IMG/VR virus record: IMGVR_UViG_3300031586_000008
Span: 1 to 41,849 of that record
Length of the DNA: 41,849 nucleotides
Strand: one strand, 5' to 3'
Source: a virus
A model generated the notes under the pieces. That model did not search any database, was not told where the DNA came from, and was given only the letters and a program-made list of their open reading frames with translations. A program made the position numbers and the translations under genes. Position 1 is the stretch's first letter. Each line of letters opens with the position of its first letter. This document shows positions 8,105 to 15,997 of this stretch, in pieces.

Positions 8105-8289
8105 AAAGCATCCTTCAATTTGCTTTGCCTGCGATACTCTTGCCGCCGCAGCCAGTTGATTGCCTTGCGTCGGGATAAGCGCTCGTACGTAATCCACCCC
8201 TTGCGAAGTCCTATCCAGATGATGCCAGCGATAGCGAGCGGGGCCGCGAAGAGGAAGACGAGGAACGCAACGTCCCATATCGTAATCAT
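8101..8289 (-). CDS. Small membrane protein
   Basis: A 62-aa protein with an N-terminal transmembrane helix (VAFLVFLFAAPLAIAGIIWI) and a basic cytoplasmic tail (RRKAINWLRRQEYRRQ). It is coupled by ATGA overlaps to both neighbours. The role is unknown; it may be lysis-related or act as an anti-holin. Confidence 0.65.
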   Translation of the reverse strand: MITIWDVAFLVFLFAAPLAIAGIIWIGLRKGWITYERLSRRKAINWLRRQEYRRQSKLKDAL

Positions 8290-9044
8290 GGCTTCTTCTC
8301 CTCCGCCGGATCCTTACATCCTGCGCGCCTCGCCGCCTCCTCTAAGCTGGGAATCTTTTCGGCAACTTCACCCAGCCGGCGCGGTCCATGAAAGGTGCGG
8401 GGCTTAGCTCGTTGGAACGCCAATTCCGCAGCCGCACGCTCCTCGGCCACCCTCGTTTGCATACGGCGCATCCTGAAGATGTAGCGGTTAAAGGACTTGG
8501 CTAATACCCAGAAGTCCCAGCCCTGTCCGTTATAATAAGCGAAATCCTTTTTGTCGTCGGTATAAATCATGGCACGCAGGGTCTGCTTGGCAAACTCCAG
8601 AACACGCTCAGGGGAATTCCCTTGGACTTGAGGTGCAATAGCGGCTGCCTGAAGTATCTTCTGGGCGGCGCGGCTATAACTTCCCCATTCCGATTGACTC
8701 CACGCTTTTGCAGGATCGATATGGAAGCGCTCCGTCATCAAATCCCGATAAGCCCCGATCAGCGTTTGTATGCGGGAGTCCGGCTCTTTCTTCTCGGTAG
8801 CCTCGAGGCCGATGAGTTCTACCGTGCTTTTGCAAAGCCGCAGGTGGCCGGTTTTTGTCTCTTCGATCCAGCCGCCTCGGATAAGCTCGTCAACCGGCGC
8901 GAACTTTCCTACCTGCCGCTTACCGCACCGGGCCAGAACCGCAAGCAGAGCCAGCTTGCCTTCGTTCGGAAACGACTCGCCCGGCGGGTATTCAAAGGTA
9001 AGTACCCGCTTAAGGTTCTCGCGTGAGATCCTAATCGGTTTCAT
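8286..9044 (-). CDS. Hypothetical protein with N-terminal wHTH-like region
   Basis: A 252-aa protein. The N-terminal third (KLALLAVLARCGKRQV...VDELIRGGWIEETKTGHLRL) has the form of a winged helix. The remainder is helical and positively charged (FNRYIFRMRRMQTRVAEER). ATG 9044 lies within the 3' end of the preceding gene and has an AAGGCGG site. The frame upstream adds only overlap. A DNA-binding or replication role is plausible from its operon, but I do not recognise the family. Confidence 0.6.
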   Translation of the reverse strand: MKPIRISRENLKRVLTFEYPPGESFPNEGKLALLAVLARCGKRQVGKFAPVDELIRGGWIEETKTGHLRLCKSTVELIGLEATEKKEPDSRIQTLIGAYRDLMTERFHIDPAKAWSQSEWGSYSRAAQKILQAAAIAPQVQGNSPERVLEFAKQTLRAMIYTDDKKDFAYYNGQGWDFWVLAKSFNRYIFRMRRMQTRVAEERAAAELAFQRAKPRTFHGPRRLGEVAEKIPSLEEAARRAGCKDPAEEKKP

Positions 9045-9396
9045 CACCGCCTTCAATCGGTTCGCTCGTGTCCGGGGCAAGGGGCTGCGGCAGTCTTTGA
9101 AGCTCCTTGACGGCCTGTCCTTGTATGGCCATCGCGTCGATCAGCACCGCATAGTTTTTGAGGTGAAGGATCTCGGTCTCGAGGTCGGCGGCCTTTGCCT
9201 TGAGCACACTGGTCTCGGCGTAGAGGTTCGCAGTTTTTGAAAACGCCAGGCCGTATCCGGCGATGAACGCGCCTGCCCCGACGGCAAAGACCAGGGCAAT
9301 TACCGCAGCGATCCACGACACCTTAACCCAGATCGGCGAGCCTGCCTTGATAGTGATCCCGGACGCCGTATCGGTCTTGACTCTAGGCAAGTTCAT
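9031..9396 (-). CDS. Membrane protein with coiled coil
   Basis: A 121-aa protein with one central transmembrane segment (VSWIAAVIALVFAVGAGAFI) followed by a coiled coil (SVLKAKAADLETEILHLKNY) and an acidic tail. ATG 9396 has an AAAGGAG-type ribosome site and overlaps the stop of the 40-aa gene. An i-spanin-like or envelope role is possible. Confidence 0.65.
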   Translation of the reverse strand: MNLPRVKTDTASGITIKAGSPIWVKVSWIAAVIALVFAVGAGAFIAGYGLAFSKTANLYAETSVLKAKAADLETEILHLKNYAVLIDAMAIQGQAVKELQRLPQPLAPDTSEPIEGGDETD

Positions 9397-9515
9397 TTCT
9401 TCAACTCCTTTAGTGCTTCCTTTACCGTCCGCTGCCAGCATGTCCATATCACAAAACCGCCGACGAGGAACCCGACCAGAAAACTTAACAAGACGAGAAA
9501 GAGCTTGTCTATCAT
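9393..9515 (-). CDS. Small one-helix membrane protein (40 aa)
   Basis: ATG at 9515 overlaps the TGA of the PolX-like gene (ATGA), and its own TGA overlaps the next ATG (ATGA). A GAGGAGA ribosome site lies upstream. The product is almost entirely one transmembrane helix (LFLVLLSFLVGFLVGGFVIW) followed by a short basic/acidic helix ending ALKELKK. Double coupling plus the hydrophobic pattern make it a credible gene. Holin, antiholin or other membrane function is unknown. Confidence 0.65.
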   Translation of the reverse strand: MIDKLFLVLLSFLVGFLVGGFVIWTCWQRTVKEALKELKK

Positions 9516-10099
9516 GGCTCAAACTCTCCTCGTGCTAATGCGCCTGCGGCCTTGTCCCGCTCAACCGGCTCGACGTAAGGCAGGCCCAGGGCTTTGAGGA
9601 TTTCCTCTTCGGTCCGGGAGGCGATGCACTTGCCGTCTTTGATAAGTCCGATCTGCGGGTTCAGGTGCATACCCAGCCCCTGCGCGCGTTTGCATAGCTC
9701 GATGTTGAACTCTTTGGGCCCGGTCTTGATCAGCATCAGCATTCCCCAGGTCTCCTCGGTAGCACAGTAAAGGTCTCCCTGAATGCCTCTCACCTCGGCC
9801 GTGATTATCGCCGGGCCTTTCCTGATAATGCGTCCGCCCATATCGTTAATCAATCGCGGGATGTCGAACCAGTGACTGAGTCCGGGCGTAGGCCGCGGGT
9901 TGCCTTTTGCGTCTTGGATCCATTCGCCCTGTGGAATCAGCACCAGATCTATGTCGTGCACCCAGAGTCGCCTGCGGCGGATCGAACCGGCTACCTCAAT
10001 CCGTTCGGCAACTACCTCTAAGGCTTGCCTGATCTTCTCGGCCGCCACCTGAGCCTCGCCAAGCTGGTGCTCTTTTTGTTTTGCCCCGGCGTCGTTCAT
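9512..10099 (-). CDS. Compact DNA polymerase X-family nucleotidyltransferase
   Basis: A 195-aa protein with palm motifs of family X polymerases: AGSIRRRR (37-44), the DID pair (D49, D51) and a third Asp in IQGDLY (D109). A TGPKEFNIELC stretch (126-136) and a thumb segment (GLGMHLNPQIGLIKDG, TEEEILKALGL, YVEP, R181) follow. It lacks the N-terminal HhH lyase domain. The catalytic triad looks intact, so short-gap filling or nucleotide addition is plausible, perhaps repairing gaps left by transposition. ATGA-coupled on both sides. Confidence 0.82.
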   Translation of the reverse strand: MNDAGAKQKEHQLGEAQVAAEKIRQALEVVAERIEVAGSIRRRRLWVHDIDLVLIPQGEWIQDAKGNPRPTPGLSHWFDIPRLINDMGGRIIRKGPAIITAEVRGIQGDLYCATEETWGMLMLIKTGPKEFNIELCKRAQGLGMHLNPQIGLIKDGKCIASRTEEEILKALGLPYVEPVERDKAAGALARGEFEP

Positions 10100-10482
10100 G
10101 CCGCCGCCTCTGGTGTGCGTTGCGTTTTTCCTCGTAGCGCCTCGATAGGAGAGGGCTGCAGGAATGCGTCCTGGCAGCCGACGTGATTGAAGCCGTGCTT
10201 ATGTTCTTTTGCCGCAAAGCATTTAACGCATTCCTCGAAGCTAACCGATTCTTTACGGTATTCGCAGAACGCCTTGCGTGGGAACTCTATCCCATCGCCA
10301 GGTGCGCGTCCCAGTTCGGGCAGCCGCTTCTGGAACATTCCCATCAGGAGATGCTTCTCGCATAAGGCTCTGCTCATGCGTATGACTTTGATGCGTGTCG
10401 TAAAGAAGGCGGTTTTGACCGTAAAATGTGGTGGGGCTACGGGGTTATCGCAGCCCGGATACTCGCATTTGATTTGACTCAT
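10096..10482 (-). CDS. Cys-rich protein with shared C-x11-C-x2-C motif
   Basis: A 128-aa protein. It has an N-terminal CEYPGCDNPV zinc-ribbon-like start and a C-terminal CEYRKESVSFEECVKCF segment followed by H and C residues. The second motif recurs in the 197-aa and 481-aa early proteins. Metal binding is inferred from the cysteines; the function is unknown. ATGA-coupled to both neighbours. Confidence 0.6.
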   Translation of the reverse strand: MSQIKCEYPGCDNPVAPPHFTVKTAFFTTRIKVIRMSRALCEKHLLMGMFQKRLPELGRAPGDGIEFPRKAFCEYRKESVSFEECVKCFAAKEHKHGFNHVGCQDAFLQPSPIEALRGKTQRTPEAAA

Positions 10483-10694
10483 CTTCTTGCTCCATGTTCA
10501 TGGCGGACTGGCCAGGGCTGATTGCCGAGCCAATCGAGATACCGGCCTTTGCCCTGCAGTTCCTCGTCCGACCATTCGTTCATGCTTATTACTCCCGTGC
10601 GCGCCTTGAACTCCTCGCGCGGGATTCCTAACTCTTTTAACTGAGCGTGAATCCAACGCAAAATCCTGGTGCGTAGGGAATAGCGTTTATTCAT
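10479..10694 (-). CDS. Small protein, possibly GemA-like
   Basis: A 71-aa protein in which LRWIHAQLKELGIPREEF is followed by a G-x-I-S-M motif and WSDEELQGKGRYLDWL. This resembles the core of the Mu gp16/GemA family (DUF1018: helix, LG, S-x-x-L/W, helix). It follows the MuB-like gene by ATGA coupling, which fits the early region. The resemblance is short and weak. Confidence 0.5.
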   Translation of the reverse strand: MNKRYSLRTRILRWIHAQLKELGIPREEFKARTGVISMNEWSDEELQGKGRYLDWLGNQPWPVRHEHGARR

Positions 10695-11611
10695 GCGTTC
10701 GCAGGAACCTTTGATTTAGCACGGGGCGGGATAGACCGCCGTCCCGTAACACCCGGACCACCCGTAACACCCGTAACACCCGCACCAGCCGTGATCGGTT
10801 TGCCGAGGTGGTGAAACTCTTCGGCAAGGTCGAGCGCGACCGCGTTGATGTAGCCGGGGAATCGGGAAAGACCGTTGTCAACGAGGTAGGCATTCTGGAG
10901 TGCCTGCGTAAGACGGGTAAGGAAACCTGGATGGAACTGGAGCCCGTCGCGTGCGCCCTGGAAGGCGACGTAGTCCGAGACTTCGTCCACGCCAAGACCG
11001 GCCAGCTTGAAGCTTACCCTGCGCGCCATGTTCGGGGCTTGGCTTTCCGCAACGATATCTTCCGGCTTGAAGCGCGCGATCTTATCCTTGAGGTTCGCCA
11101 CCAGCACTACGCCCGGGCCGTAAGCCCGGCCTTTGGTCCGCACCGAAGCCATCACCCTCAGCATTTCCCAGATGCAGTTAGGGAGAGAGAGCGCGTTATC
11201 TACGCAGACGAGCACCGACTTTCCTTGCGTATAGAACTCCGCGAGCTTGTATTGCAGCTGCTTATTGCGCCCCTGGTGGACGTTGCCTTTCGCGTCTTTC
11301 CAGTCAGACCAGCGCCATGCAGGCCGTTCACCCAGCTCCATCAGAACTTCGTGCCACAGCATCGTTTGGGACATCCGCGCATAGGGAGAAATGTCGGCAA
11401 GGATAACGTCCGGATCGGTGCGTGCGTATTGTTTGAGCACCTCGAGCGCGATGGTTGCACCGACTCCGTGCTCGGCGTCGAGCACCAGAAGTCCGTGATG
11501 CCGCGCCGCGCGCAGGCCCCTGGTAATTACGGACTTGATTTCCTTCGAGACGAAAAAGCTCCCGTCCTCTATTGATTCGATCGGGCTAAACGCTTTTAAC
11601 TCTTCTTGCAT
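10691..11611 (-). CDS. MuB-like AAA+ ATPase (transposition target protein)
   Basis: A 306-aa protein with the layout of MuB/ExeA AAA+ ATPases and the right neighbourhood. It should bind target DNA and deliver it to the transposase. The Walker A position reads AEHGVGAT (46-53), with Ala52 where Lys is expected. Walker B reads VLVCVDN (133-139), with Asn after the Asp. Both degenerate motifs are unusual. The C-terminal tail has VTG repeats from GTAACACCC tandem DNA (10743-10782). A good AAAGGAG site precedes ATG 11611. Confidence 0.75.
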   Translation of the reverse strand: MQEELKAFSPIESIEDGSFFVSKEIKSVITRGLRAARHHGLLVLDAEHGVGATIALEVLKQYARTDPDVILADISPYARMSQTMLWHEVLMELGERPAWRWSDWKDAKGNVHQGRNKQLQYKLAEFYTQGKSVLVCVDNALSLPNCIWEMLRVMASVRTKGRAYGPGVVLVANLKDKIARFKPEDIVAESQAPNMARRVSFKLAGLGVDEVSDYVAFQGARDGLQFHPGFLTRLTQALQNAYLVDNGLSRFPGYINAVALDLAEEFHHLGKPITAGAGVTGVTGGPGVTGRRSIPPRAKSKVPANA

Positions 11612-11713
11612 TCTGACTCTCCTTTCAGTCCGCCGTGCCGCCGGGTGTAGAAGCCACCAGTGACATTTGGTTTAAGTTTGCTTCGACGCTCCACGGCGGC
11701 AGGCGGAACATGA

Positions 11714-12007
11714 TTATTGGTTCTTTCGACTTAGCGTGCGTGCGGCTTTCCAAAGCCCGGCCGCGACGCCGCCTGAGAAGACGCCCTGGATTACGTAGAT
11801 CCACCAGGGGAACGCGGTGGTTGCCATGGCGGTGAGTATTCCGAAGAGCGCGCCGCCCAGGGCCGCGCCGACCAGCAAGGCCAAGGCGGTATTTATCCAC
11901 CCTTCAGTCTTAAGCCAGACCTTGAGCTTTTCTACGATTGCGGCGACTATCACGCTTCCTAAAAGCGTGATGCCGAATAGATTGACTGTGAGTTCTTGTC
12001 CCCACAT
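11714..12007 (-). CDS. Holin-like membrane protein
   Basis: A 97-aa protein with three hydrophobic segments: LFGITLLGSVIVAAIV, ALALLVGAALGGALFGILT and WWIYVIQGVFSGGVAAGLW. A basic C-terminus ends RKNQ. This is the pattern of small phage holins of the Gly/Ala-rich type. It lies between the transposase and MuB-like genes rather than next to the endolysin, which is unusual, so a different membrane role is possible. Confidence 0.6.
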   Translation of the reverse strand: MWGQELTVNLFGITLLGSVIVAAIVEKLKVWLKTEGWINTALALLVGAALGGALFGILTAMATTAFPWWIYVIQGVFSGGVAAGLWKAARTLSRKNQ

Positions 12008-12010
12008 AGT

Positions 12011-12253
12011 TTAGCCTCCTTTCTGTAGTTTGACCTCAAATACTTGAGGCTCTTCGTTTGCTGCTTCCAGATCCTCTGTCGTCAGGCCCAGCGCTATGGC
12101 ACTGCGTACGAACAGCTCGACTCCTACGCCGTGTCCGATAAAGTCTACCATAACGGTAGGCTCTTTTGATCCGGACTGGCCTGCCGGTTCCAATATCGCC
12201 AGCTGCTCGGCAAGGAACGCCCCTCGCGGATAGACTCTGACGCGTGCCTTCAT
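12011..12253 (-). CDS. Hypothetical protein
   Basis: An 80-aa protein of no recognised family. The middle contains VMVDFIGHGVGVELFVRSAIALGLTTEDL, a compact alpha/beta pattern. It lies four bases upstream of the holin-like gene. A GGGAG ribosome site precedes ATG 12253, and an A/T-rich repeat (TTTAAAATTTAAAATTT, about 12270-12286) lies upstream. Confidence 0.55.
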   Translation of the reverse strand: MKARVRVYPRGAFLAEQLAILEPAGQSGSKEPTVMVDFIGHGVGVELFVRSAIALGLTTEDLEAANEEPQVFEVKLQKGG

Positions 12254-12294
12254 GCTACGTCTCCCTCAATTTAAAATTTAAAATTTGCACTGTT

Positions 12295-12732
12295 CTACAC
12301 CTCGTCCACCGCCGGCCCGTCACCGGATCGCAGCGATTTCATTAGTTCGCGAAACGTCTTTGCCTCAGCCTCAGTCAGTTCCGGTTCCCCTTCCCTGAGC
12401 CTGTCCAGATGCTCGGCTGGCGCGGTATCCTTTACGTCAAGCCGGAGCTTGGGTTGCTGCATCACTTTACTCTTGGCAAACCAATCGATTATCCGTTTTG
12501 CACAGTCCTCGCAGAGCCAGGCGTCGTCAGTGAGCTTGCGGAGCTGGTGCAGTTTGTAATAAACTGTCTGCGGGATCTCGCCCTTATGCTCTTCCATGAT
12601 TAGGGATATACCTTGCTTAATAAAACTGGACGCGTAGAGGAGCGTTGCCCCGCGGATCCCCGCTTCCTGTAAATTCTTTATCGGAATCTGGCAGACTATA
12701 CAGCGCTTCACCGGCTGTTTCTTCTTACTCAT
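12295..12732 (-). CDS. Zinc-ribbon-like early protein
   Basis: A 145-aa protein with two CxxC pairs, CIVC near residue 11 and CEDC near residue 74, enclosing a helical segment; this is a likely zinc-binding fold. The C-terminus is charged and acidic. The gene overlaps the end of the transposase gene by 8 bp and probably belongs to the same transcript. It has no named family that I recognise. Confidence 0.6.
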   Translation of the reverse strand: MSKKKQPVKRCIVCQIPIKNLQEAGIRGATLLYASSFIKQGISLIMEEHKGEIPQTVYYKLHQLRKLTDDAWLCEDCAKRIIDWFAKSKVMQQPKLRLDVKDTAPAEHLDRLREGEPELTEAEAKTFRELMKSLRSGDGPAVDEV

Positions 12733-14341
12733 TACCGCTCCTTAATTTTTCTTCGATCTCCGAAGGGGCAGGCCTGGCAAGGGTCTTGCCGATGCGTTCG
12801 GCCTGGCGTTTCACCTCGGCTTTCGAGTGCGGACTTGCAACGAACGGATCTATCATTTCCTCGCGCAGTTCGGCTGGTAGGTTGCCGAGCGCCGTGTTCA
12901 GGAGCTCGGCCAGAAGCGCTCGCTGCGCGTCATCACGTAATAGCTCTATGCCCGGCCCTTCAACTTTCGTGTGCCGCGTAGGCGGCGGCGGGGTAAGCGA
13001 TACGCCTTCGATGCGTGAATCGAGCACCGCTTCCACCTGTGCCACGCTTGCAGGCGGAACGTGTATCTGCCCGATTTGTTCCCTGATCCGGGCGGCCTTC
13101 TCGTCTACCGGCGGCGCTACGTTGAGCTCAGCCTCTTCGAGCGGCAGCCTGCGCGATAGGGCAAATGCGGTCCTGGGTAAATAGATATAGAGTTGCTCAT
13201 CGATCTCGATAATCTCGATTCGTTCACCGTCCGGGATCTCAGGTGGTGCGTAGTAGAGCTTGCGTTCGTATTGGATCAGCCCGCGCCGCACCGTTGCTAC
13301 GTGCTGTTTATAGGCAAGCTCGCGGAAGTTATCAGGGAACCACAAATCGCCTACGTGGTTGAGCCAGTAGTCGAGCCGCGTTCCTTTCGTCCCCGCATGC
13401 TGACGCAGGTTGAGTTTCATGCAGAACTTTTCAAGCATATCGTTCGCCTGCACCAATGAGAGCACCGTTCCGTATGCTATTCGGCCTATATCGAACCGTT
13501 CGAACTCCTCCTTGATGGGCCGGAACGAACGCTCGACTTTGCCCTTTTTCCAGGGTTGCCTCGGCGGCGTAAGGATTGGCTTGACGTCAAGCTTTTCAAG
13601 AAGATGCTGGACCGCTTCGGTTTTAGCCCAGCCTACCTGATCGGCGTACGTGCCGCGCGGCACGCCCCAGAACGGATAGCGAGGTTTGCGTCGCCAGGCG
13701 CTTTCAAGAAACTTGATTGCCAGCTCAGTATCCTCGCCCTTGGAAAGGAAATATCTGGCGAACATGACACCCGATGCATCGTCTACTATCGAGCCGATCC
13801 ATACCTTCTTCTTTCCGCCATCGAGCCTGTTCTCGTAAGGAATTTTATGATGGCTCCGCACCTGGACTCTGCCTTCACCGGCATAGGCAAGTGTGCGCGA
13901 GCAGGAGAAATCTATCTGATGCAGTGCGCCCGCTTCGTTTCTCTTGAACCTGCCCGTCGTCCGGTGCTGAGCGCCAAGCCGGAACCGGCGCATGAACTTT
14001 GATAACTCGCGCGGCTTGACCGCGCCGCGTGGGATGAACCCGAAATCTTCAGCCGACCCGATAGCCGCAGAGAGCGGCAGGCTCCGGGTCTTATTCGATA
14101 CGATGCAGGTCTCCAGATACCTGCTTGCTCTCTTCAACTGTGCAGCCTGGGCCTCGGTGAACTCGTACCGCCCCGGCTTGACGATGTACCCGCGCCGGAT
14201 CGCGTTGCGCAGCGCTCCGGGATGGCAGCCTGCACGTTCAGCCCATTTCACGAGCACTTCCTGCTTGCGGCCCCGGGCGGCGGAAAGATATTCTTCGCGC
14301 GCCCTGGCAAATGCCTGCGGCTTGAGCGAGATCGGCCTCAT
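12725..14341 (-). CDS. MuA-like DDE transposase
   Basis: A 538-aa transposase of the Mu/rve type. An N-terminal HTH (WAERAGCHPGALRNAIRRG, about 33-51) is followed by the RNase H-like core with catalytic D144 (HQIDFS), D234 (TYADQVG) and E270 (KKGKVERSF). The D-to-E distance is the usual D-35-E. A Mu-transposase C-terminal beta-barrel follows (VRRGLIQYERKLYYAPPEI) and then a tail that would contact the MuB-like partner. It catalyses end cleavage and strand transfer of the phage. ATG 14341 overlaps the preceding TGA. Confidence 0.92.
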   Translation of the reverse strand: MRPISLKPQAFARAREEYLSAARGRKQEVLVKWAERAGCHPGALRNAIRRGYIVKPGRYEFTEAQAAQLKRASRYLETCIVSNKTRSLPLSAAIGSAEDFGFIPRGAVKPRELSKFMRRFRLGAQHRTTGRFKRNEAGALHQIDFSCSRTLAYAGEGRVQVRSHHKIPYENRLDGGKKKVWIGSIVDDASGVMFARYFLSKGEDTELAIKFLESAWRRKPRYPFWGVPRGTYADQVGWAKTEAVQHLLEKLDVKPILTPPRQPWKKGKVERSFRPIKEEFERFDIGRIAYGTVLSLVQANDMLEKFCMKLNLRQHAGTKGTRLDYWLNHVGDLWFPDNFRELAYKQHVATVRRGLIQYERKLYYAPPEIPDGERIEIIEIDEQLYIYLPRTAFALSRRLPLEEAELNVAPPVDEKAARIREQIGQIHVPPASVAQVEAVLDSRIEGVSLTPPPPTRHTKVEGPGIELLRDDAQRALLAELLNTALGNLPAELREEMIDPFVASPHSKAEVKRQAERIGKTLARPAPSEIEEKLRSGNE

Positions 14342-15783
14342 AGTTTAGGGTCGGGTTCCTGGCCATCTTCTTTTTTCCCGTCTTCCATCCCGGTGATGCC
14401 CATCAAGTCAGTCATGCGCCCGCGCTCATCATAGGCGGCTTGTTGCGCGAGATCAGGATCGTGAGCGGAAAGCATCAAGGCGGAGGACAAGGCGCAAAGT
14501 ATCCCTTCGATCTTGCGGTATTCCTCCTGAATTTCGGGCGCCACCCCAAAGATTTCTGTCGAATCTTTTGGCCAACCCTTGAGGCGCTGGATGAACTCGT
14601 CGCGCACCTCGATGAGCTTGAGACGAATCGAGAAGTAGTCCGTAGCGATCAACTGAGCCTTCTTGCCGAGCGGCACGTTCTTGAACGGATCGTTCTTTTT
14701 CCATTCCTCCAGCGACTCCCGGGACGTCTTTTTCTCAAGCGCATGGTGCGTCTTGGGTCCGGCAAACTGGTTAATCAGGTTCGGGAACTCGGCGATGCCG
14801 TGCTGCAAAACCCAGCCGGTTGTTACTTCATCGCCTGACGCCAACCGGGCGCAGCCTTGCGTGCACAACGCCTCAAAGAATCGGGGAGCCTTCAAAAGTT
14901 CGCGAAGCTTGTAGTAAGGGATTTGAGCTATGCCCATCTCCTCAGCCTTTGCTATCACGTTCTCCTTGCCGTAATGCTTGATAAGGGCTCTGCCTATGGC
15001 GGCGCGGTAAAAAGCAGGTCGCCGAACAAGGCCAAAGGTATCCTTCATGGCTTCCTCGAAAGTGGCGTACCCGTCTATGGCCCAGGGGTATTTTCCGTTA
15101 ATCTGGCGCTCTAAGTTACGCAAATGCGATGAGGGGAGTGCCCCATCGGGCACTCTCTCCTCTTTTAGCCCGTCGGGCAATGCCCCGAGGTTTTCGTAAT
15201 CACCCAGTTCCTCGGTGGAGAAACTTGAGTCCCCGGCATACAGCGCTATTGCCACGCTCAAAAGTATCTCGCCGCGCATCTTGTCGTGTGCGGCCTGAGC
15301 CGCGTATTTGAACGCCGTCTCGTGGTCGTCCATCAGCTCCTGCGTTATCTGAACACGAATGGGGTATTGGCCTTTGCCTTTAACCTCAACTTCAGTGCCG
15401 ATGGCCAAGGGGTTTAAGCCCCTTGTCTGGTCGGACTTATCTGGGACAGGGGACTCGCTTGAAGCAAGGGGCTTAATCTCTTTGTCTGGAGGTAAGGGGT
15501 TCTCTTTCACTATCTTTCCTTTCGCGGCCTTCGGCTTGAGTTTGTTTTCTTCGATGCAGTTCTGCCGGTTTTCGTGGTATTTGAATCGCTCGGTATAGCT
15601 CTTCGCTTCAAAGCAATCCGAGCATTGCGCCGGGCTGACCTCACGGCCCCGGCGTTTACAGACAAAGCTCTGGCGTTTGATAGCCGCGGCTCCGTCCGGG
15701 TTGTCCTGCGCGCGGGCCTTATCCATTGCCGCCTCGCAGGCCTCGGTAGTTATTGCAGTCATGTGACTCTCCTGTGTTGACAT
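14338..15783 (-). CDS. 481-aa early protein with Cys motif; paralogue at right end
   Basis: The N-terminus has CKRRGREVSPAQCSDCF followed by H and C, a motif shared with two other early proteins. A spacer built partly from palindromic repeats follows. The core from YAAQAA to about GDEVTTGWVLQ is roughly two-thirds identical by eye to the 173-aa gene at 41121. The C-terminus is helical and acidic. The function is unknown; the FEEAMKDTFGL...AAIGRALI pattern may be HTH-like. It sits just upstream of the transposase, coupled by ATGA. Start is ATG 15783 (GGGAGGC site) or ATG 15762 (AGGAG site). Confidence 0.65.
   Translation of the reverse strand: MSTQESHMTAITTEACEAAMDKARAQDNPDGAAAIKRQSFVCKRRGREVSPAQCSDCFEAKSYTERFKYHENRQNCIEENKLKPKAAKGKIVKENPLPPDKEIKPLASSESPVPDKSDQTRGLNPLAIGTEVEVKGKGQYPIRVQITQELMDDHETAFKYAAQAAHDKMRGEILLSVAIALYAGDSSFSTEELGDYENLGALPDGLKEERVPDGALPSSHLRNLERQINGKYPWAIDGYATFEEAMKDTFGLVRRPAFYRAAIGRALIKHYGKENVIAKAEEMGIAQIPYYKLRELLKAPRFFEALCTQGCARLASGDEVTTGWVLQHGIAEFPNLINQFAGPKTHHALEKKTSRESLEEWKKNDPFKNVPLGKKAQLIATDYFSIRLKLIEVRDEFIQRLKGWPKDSTEIFGVAPEIQEEYRKIEGILCALSSALMLSAHDPDLAQQAAYDERGRMTDLMGITGMEDGKKEDGQEPDPKL
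15131..15187. repeat. Two hairpins inside the 481-aa coding sequence
   Basis: GAGTGCCC-CATC-GGGCACTC (15136-15155) and GGGCA-A-TGCCC (15175-15185) are adjacent inverted repeats. They encode the in-frame peptide ALPDG...VPDGALP, which is absent from the right-end paralogue. Confidence 0.7.
15406..15425. repeat. CAAGGGGC-type palindromic repeat, copy 2
   Basis: CAAGGGGTTTAAGCCCCTTG, in frame inside the 481-aa gene. Confidence 0.8.
15465..15484. repeat. CAAGGGGC-type palindromic repeat, copy 3 (decayed)
   Basis: CAAGGGGCTTAATCTCTTTG: the left arm is intact and the right arm has diverged. It lies 59 bp from copy 2 in the same gene, and both are followed by TCTGG. Confidence 0.7.
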
Positions 15784-15886
15784 GGCTGCCTCCCTTGATA
15801 GAATCTGGATCTTCGTTTGAGTGCGGTTGAAGCAAAGCTTGCACCAGATCCTTCACGTCCTGAACGGTAAAGTGGCTTTGTCCCAT
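15719..15886 (-). CDS. Small protein, 55 aa
   Basis: ATG 15886 is preceded by AAAGGAGCGAT, a good ribosome site. The N-terminal part (GQSHFTVQDVKDLVQALLQ) looks like a real helical protein; the last part overlaps the 481-aa gene and looks less protein-like. A second frame in the same DNA (ATG 16001 to TGA 15759) also shows ATGA coupling at both ends but is very Arg-rich. One of the two is probably translated; I favour this one. Confidence 0.45.
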   Translation of the reverse strand: MGQSHFTVQDVKDLVQALLQPHSNEDPDSIKGGSHVNTGESHDCNNYRGLRGGNG

Positions 15887-15997
15887 ATCGCTCCTTTCGT
15901 TGTGAGTAATTAAACCCCCGCCCCCGGACACGGAGAGTCAGTCTGATGACTGCCGCGCCGGGGACGGGTTGCGAGGTGATTACGCTAGTATCCTTTT

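Noticed and set aside
10743-10782. GTAACACCC tandem repeats as a binding array
   Set aside because: They encode a VTG-rich tail in frame at the end of the MuB-like gene; low-complexity coding DNA explains them.
12254-12294. A/T-rich repeat as an origin or promoter
   Set aside because: The TTTAAAATTTAAAATTT stretch is only about 20 bp, lies between coupled early genes and has no -35/-10 pair.
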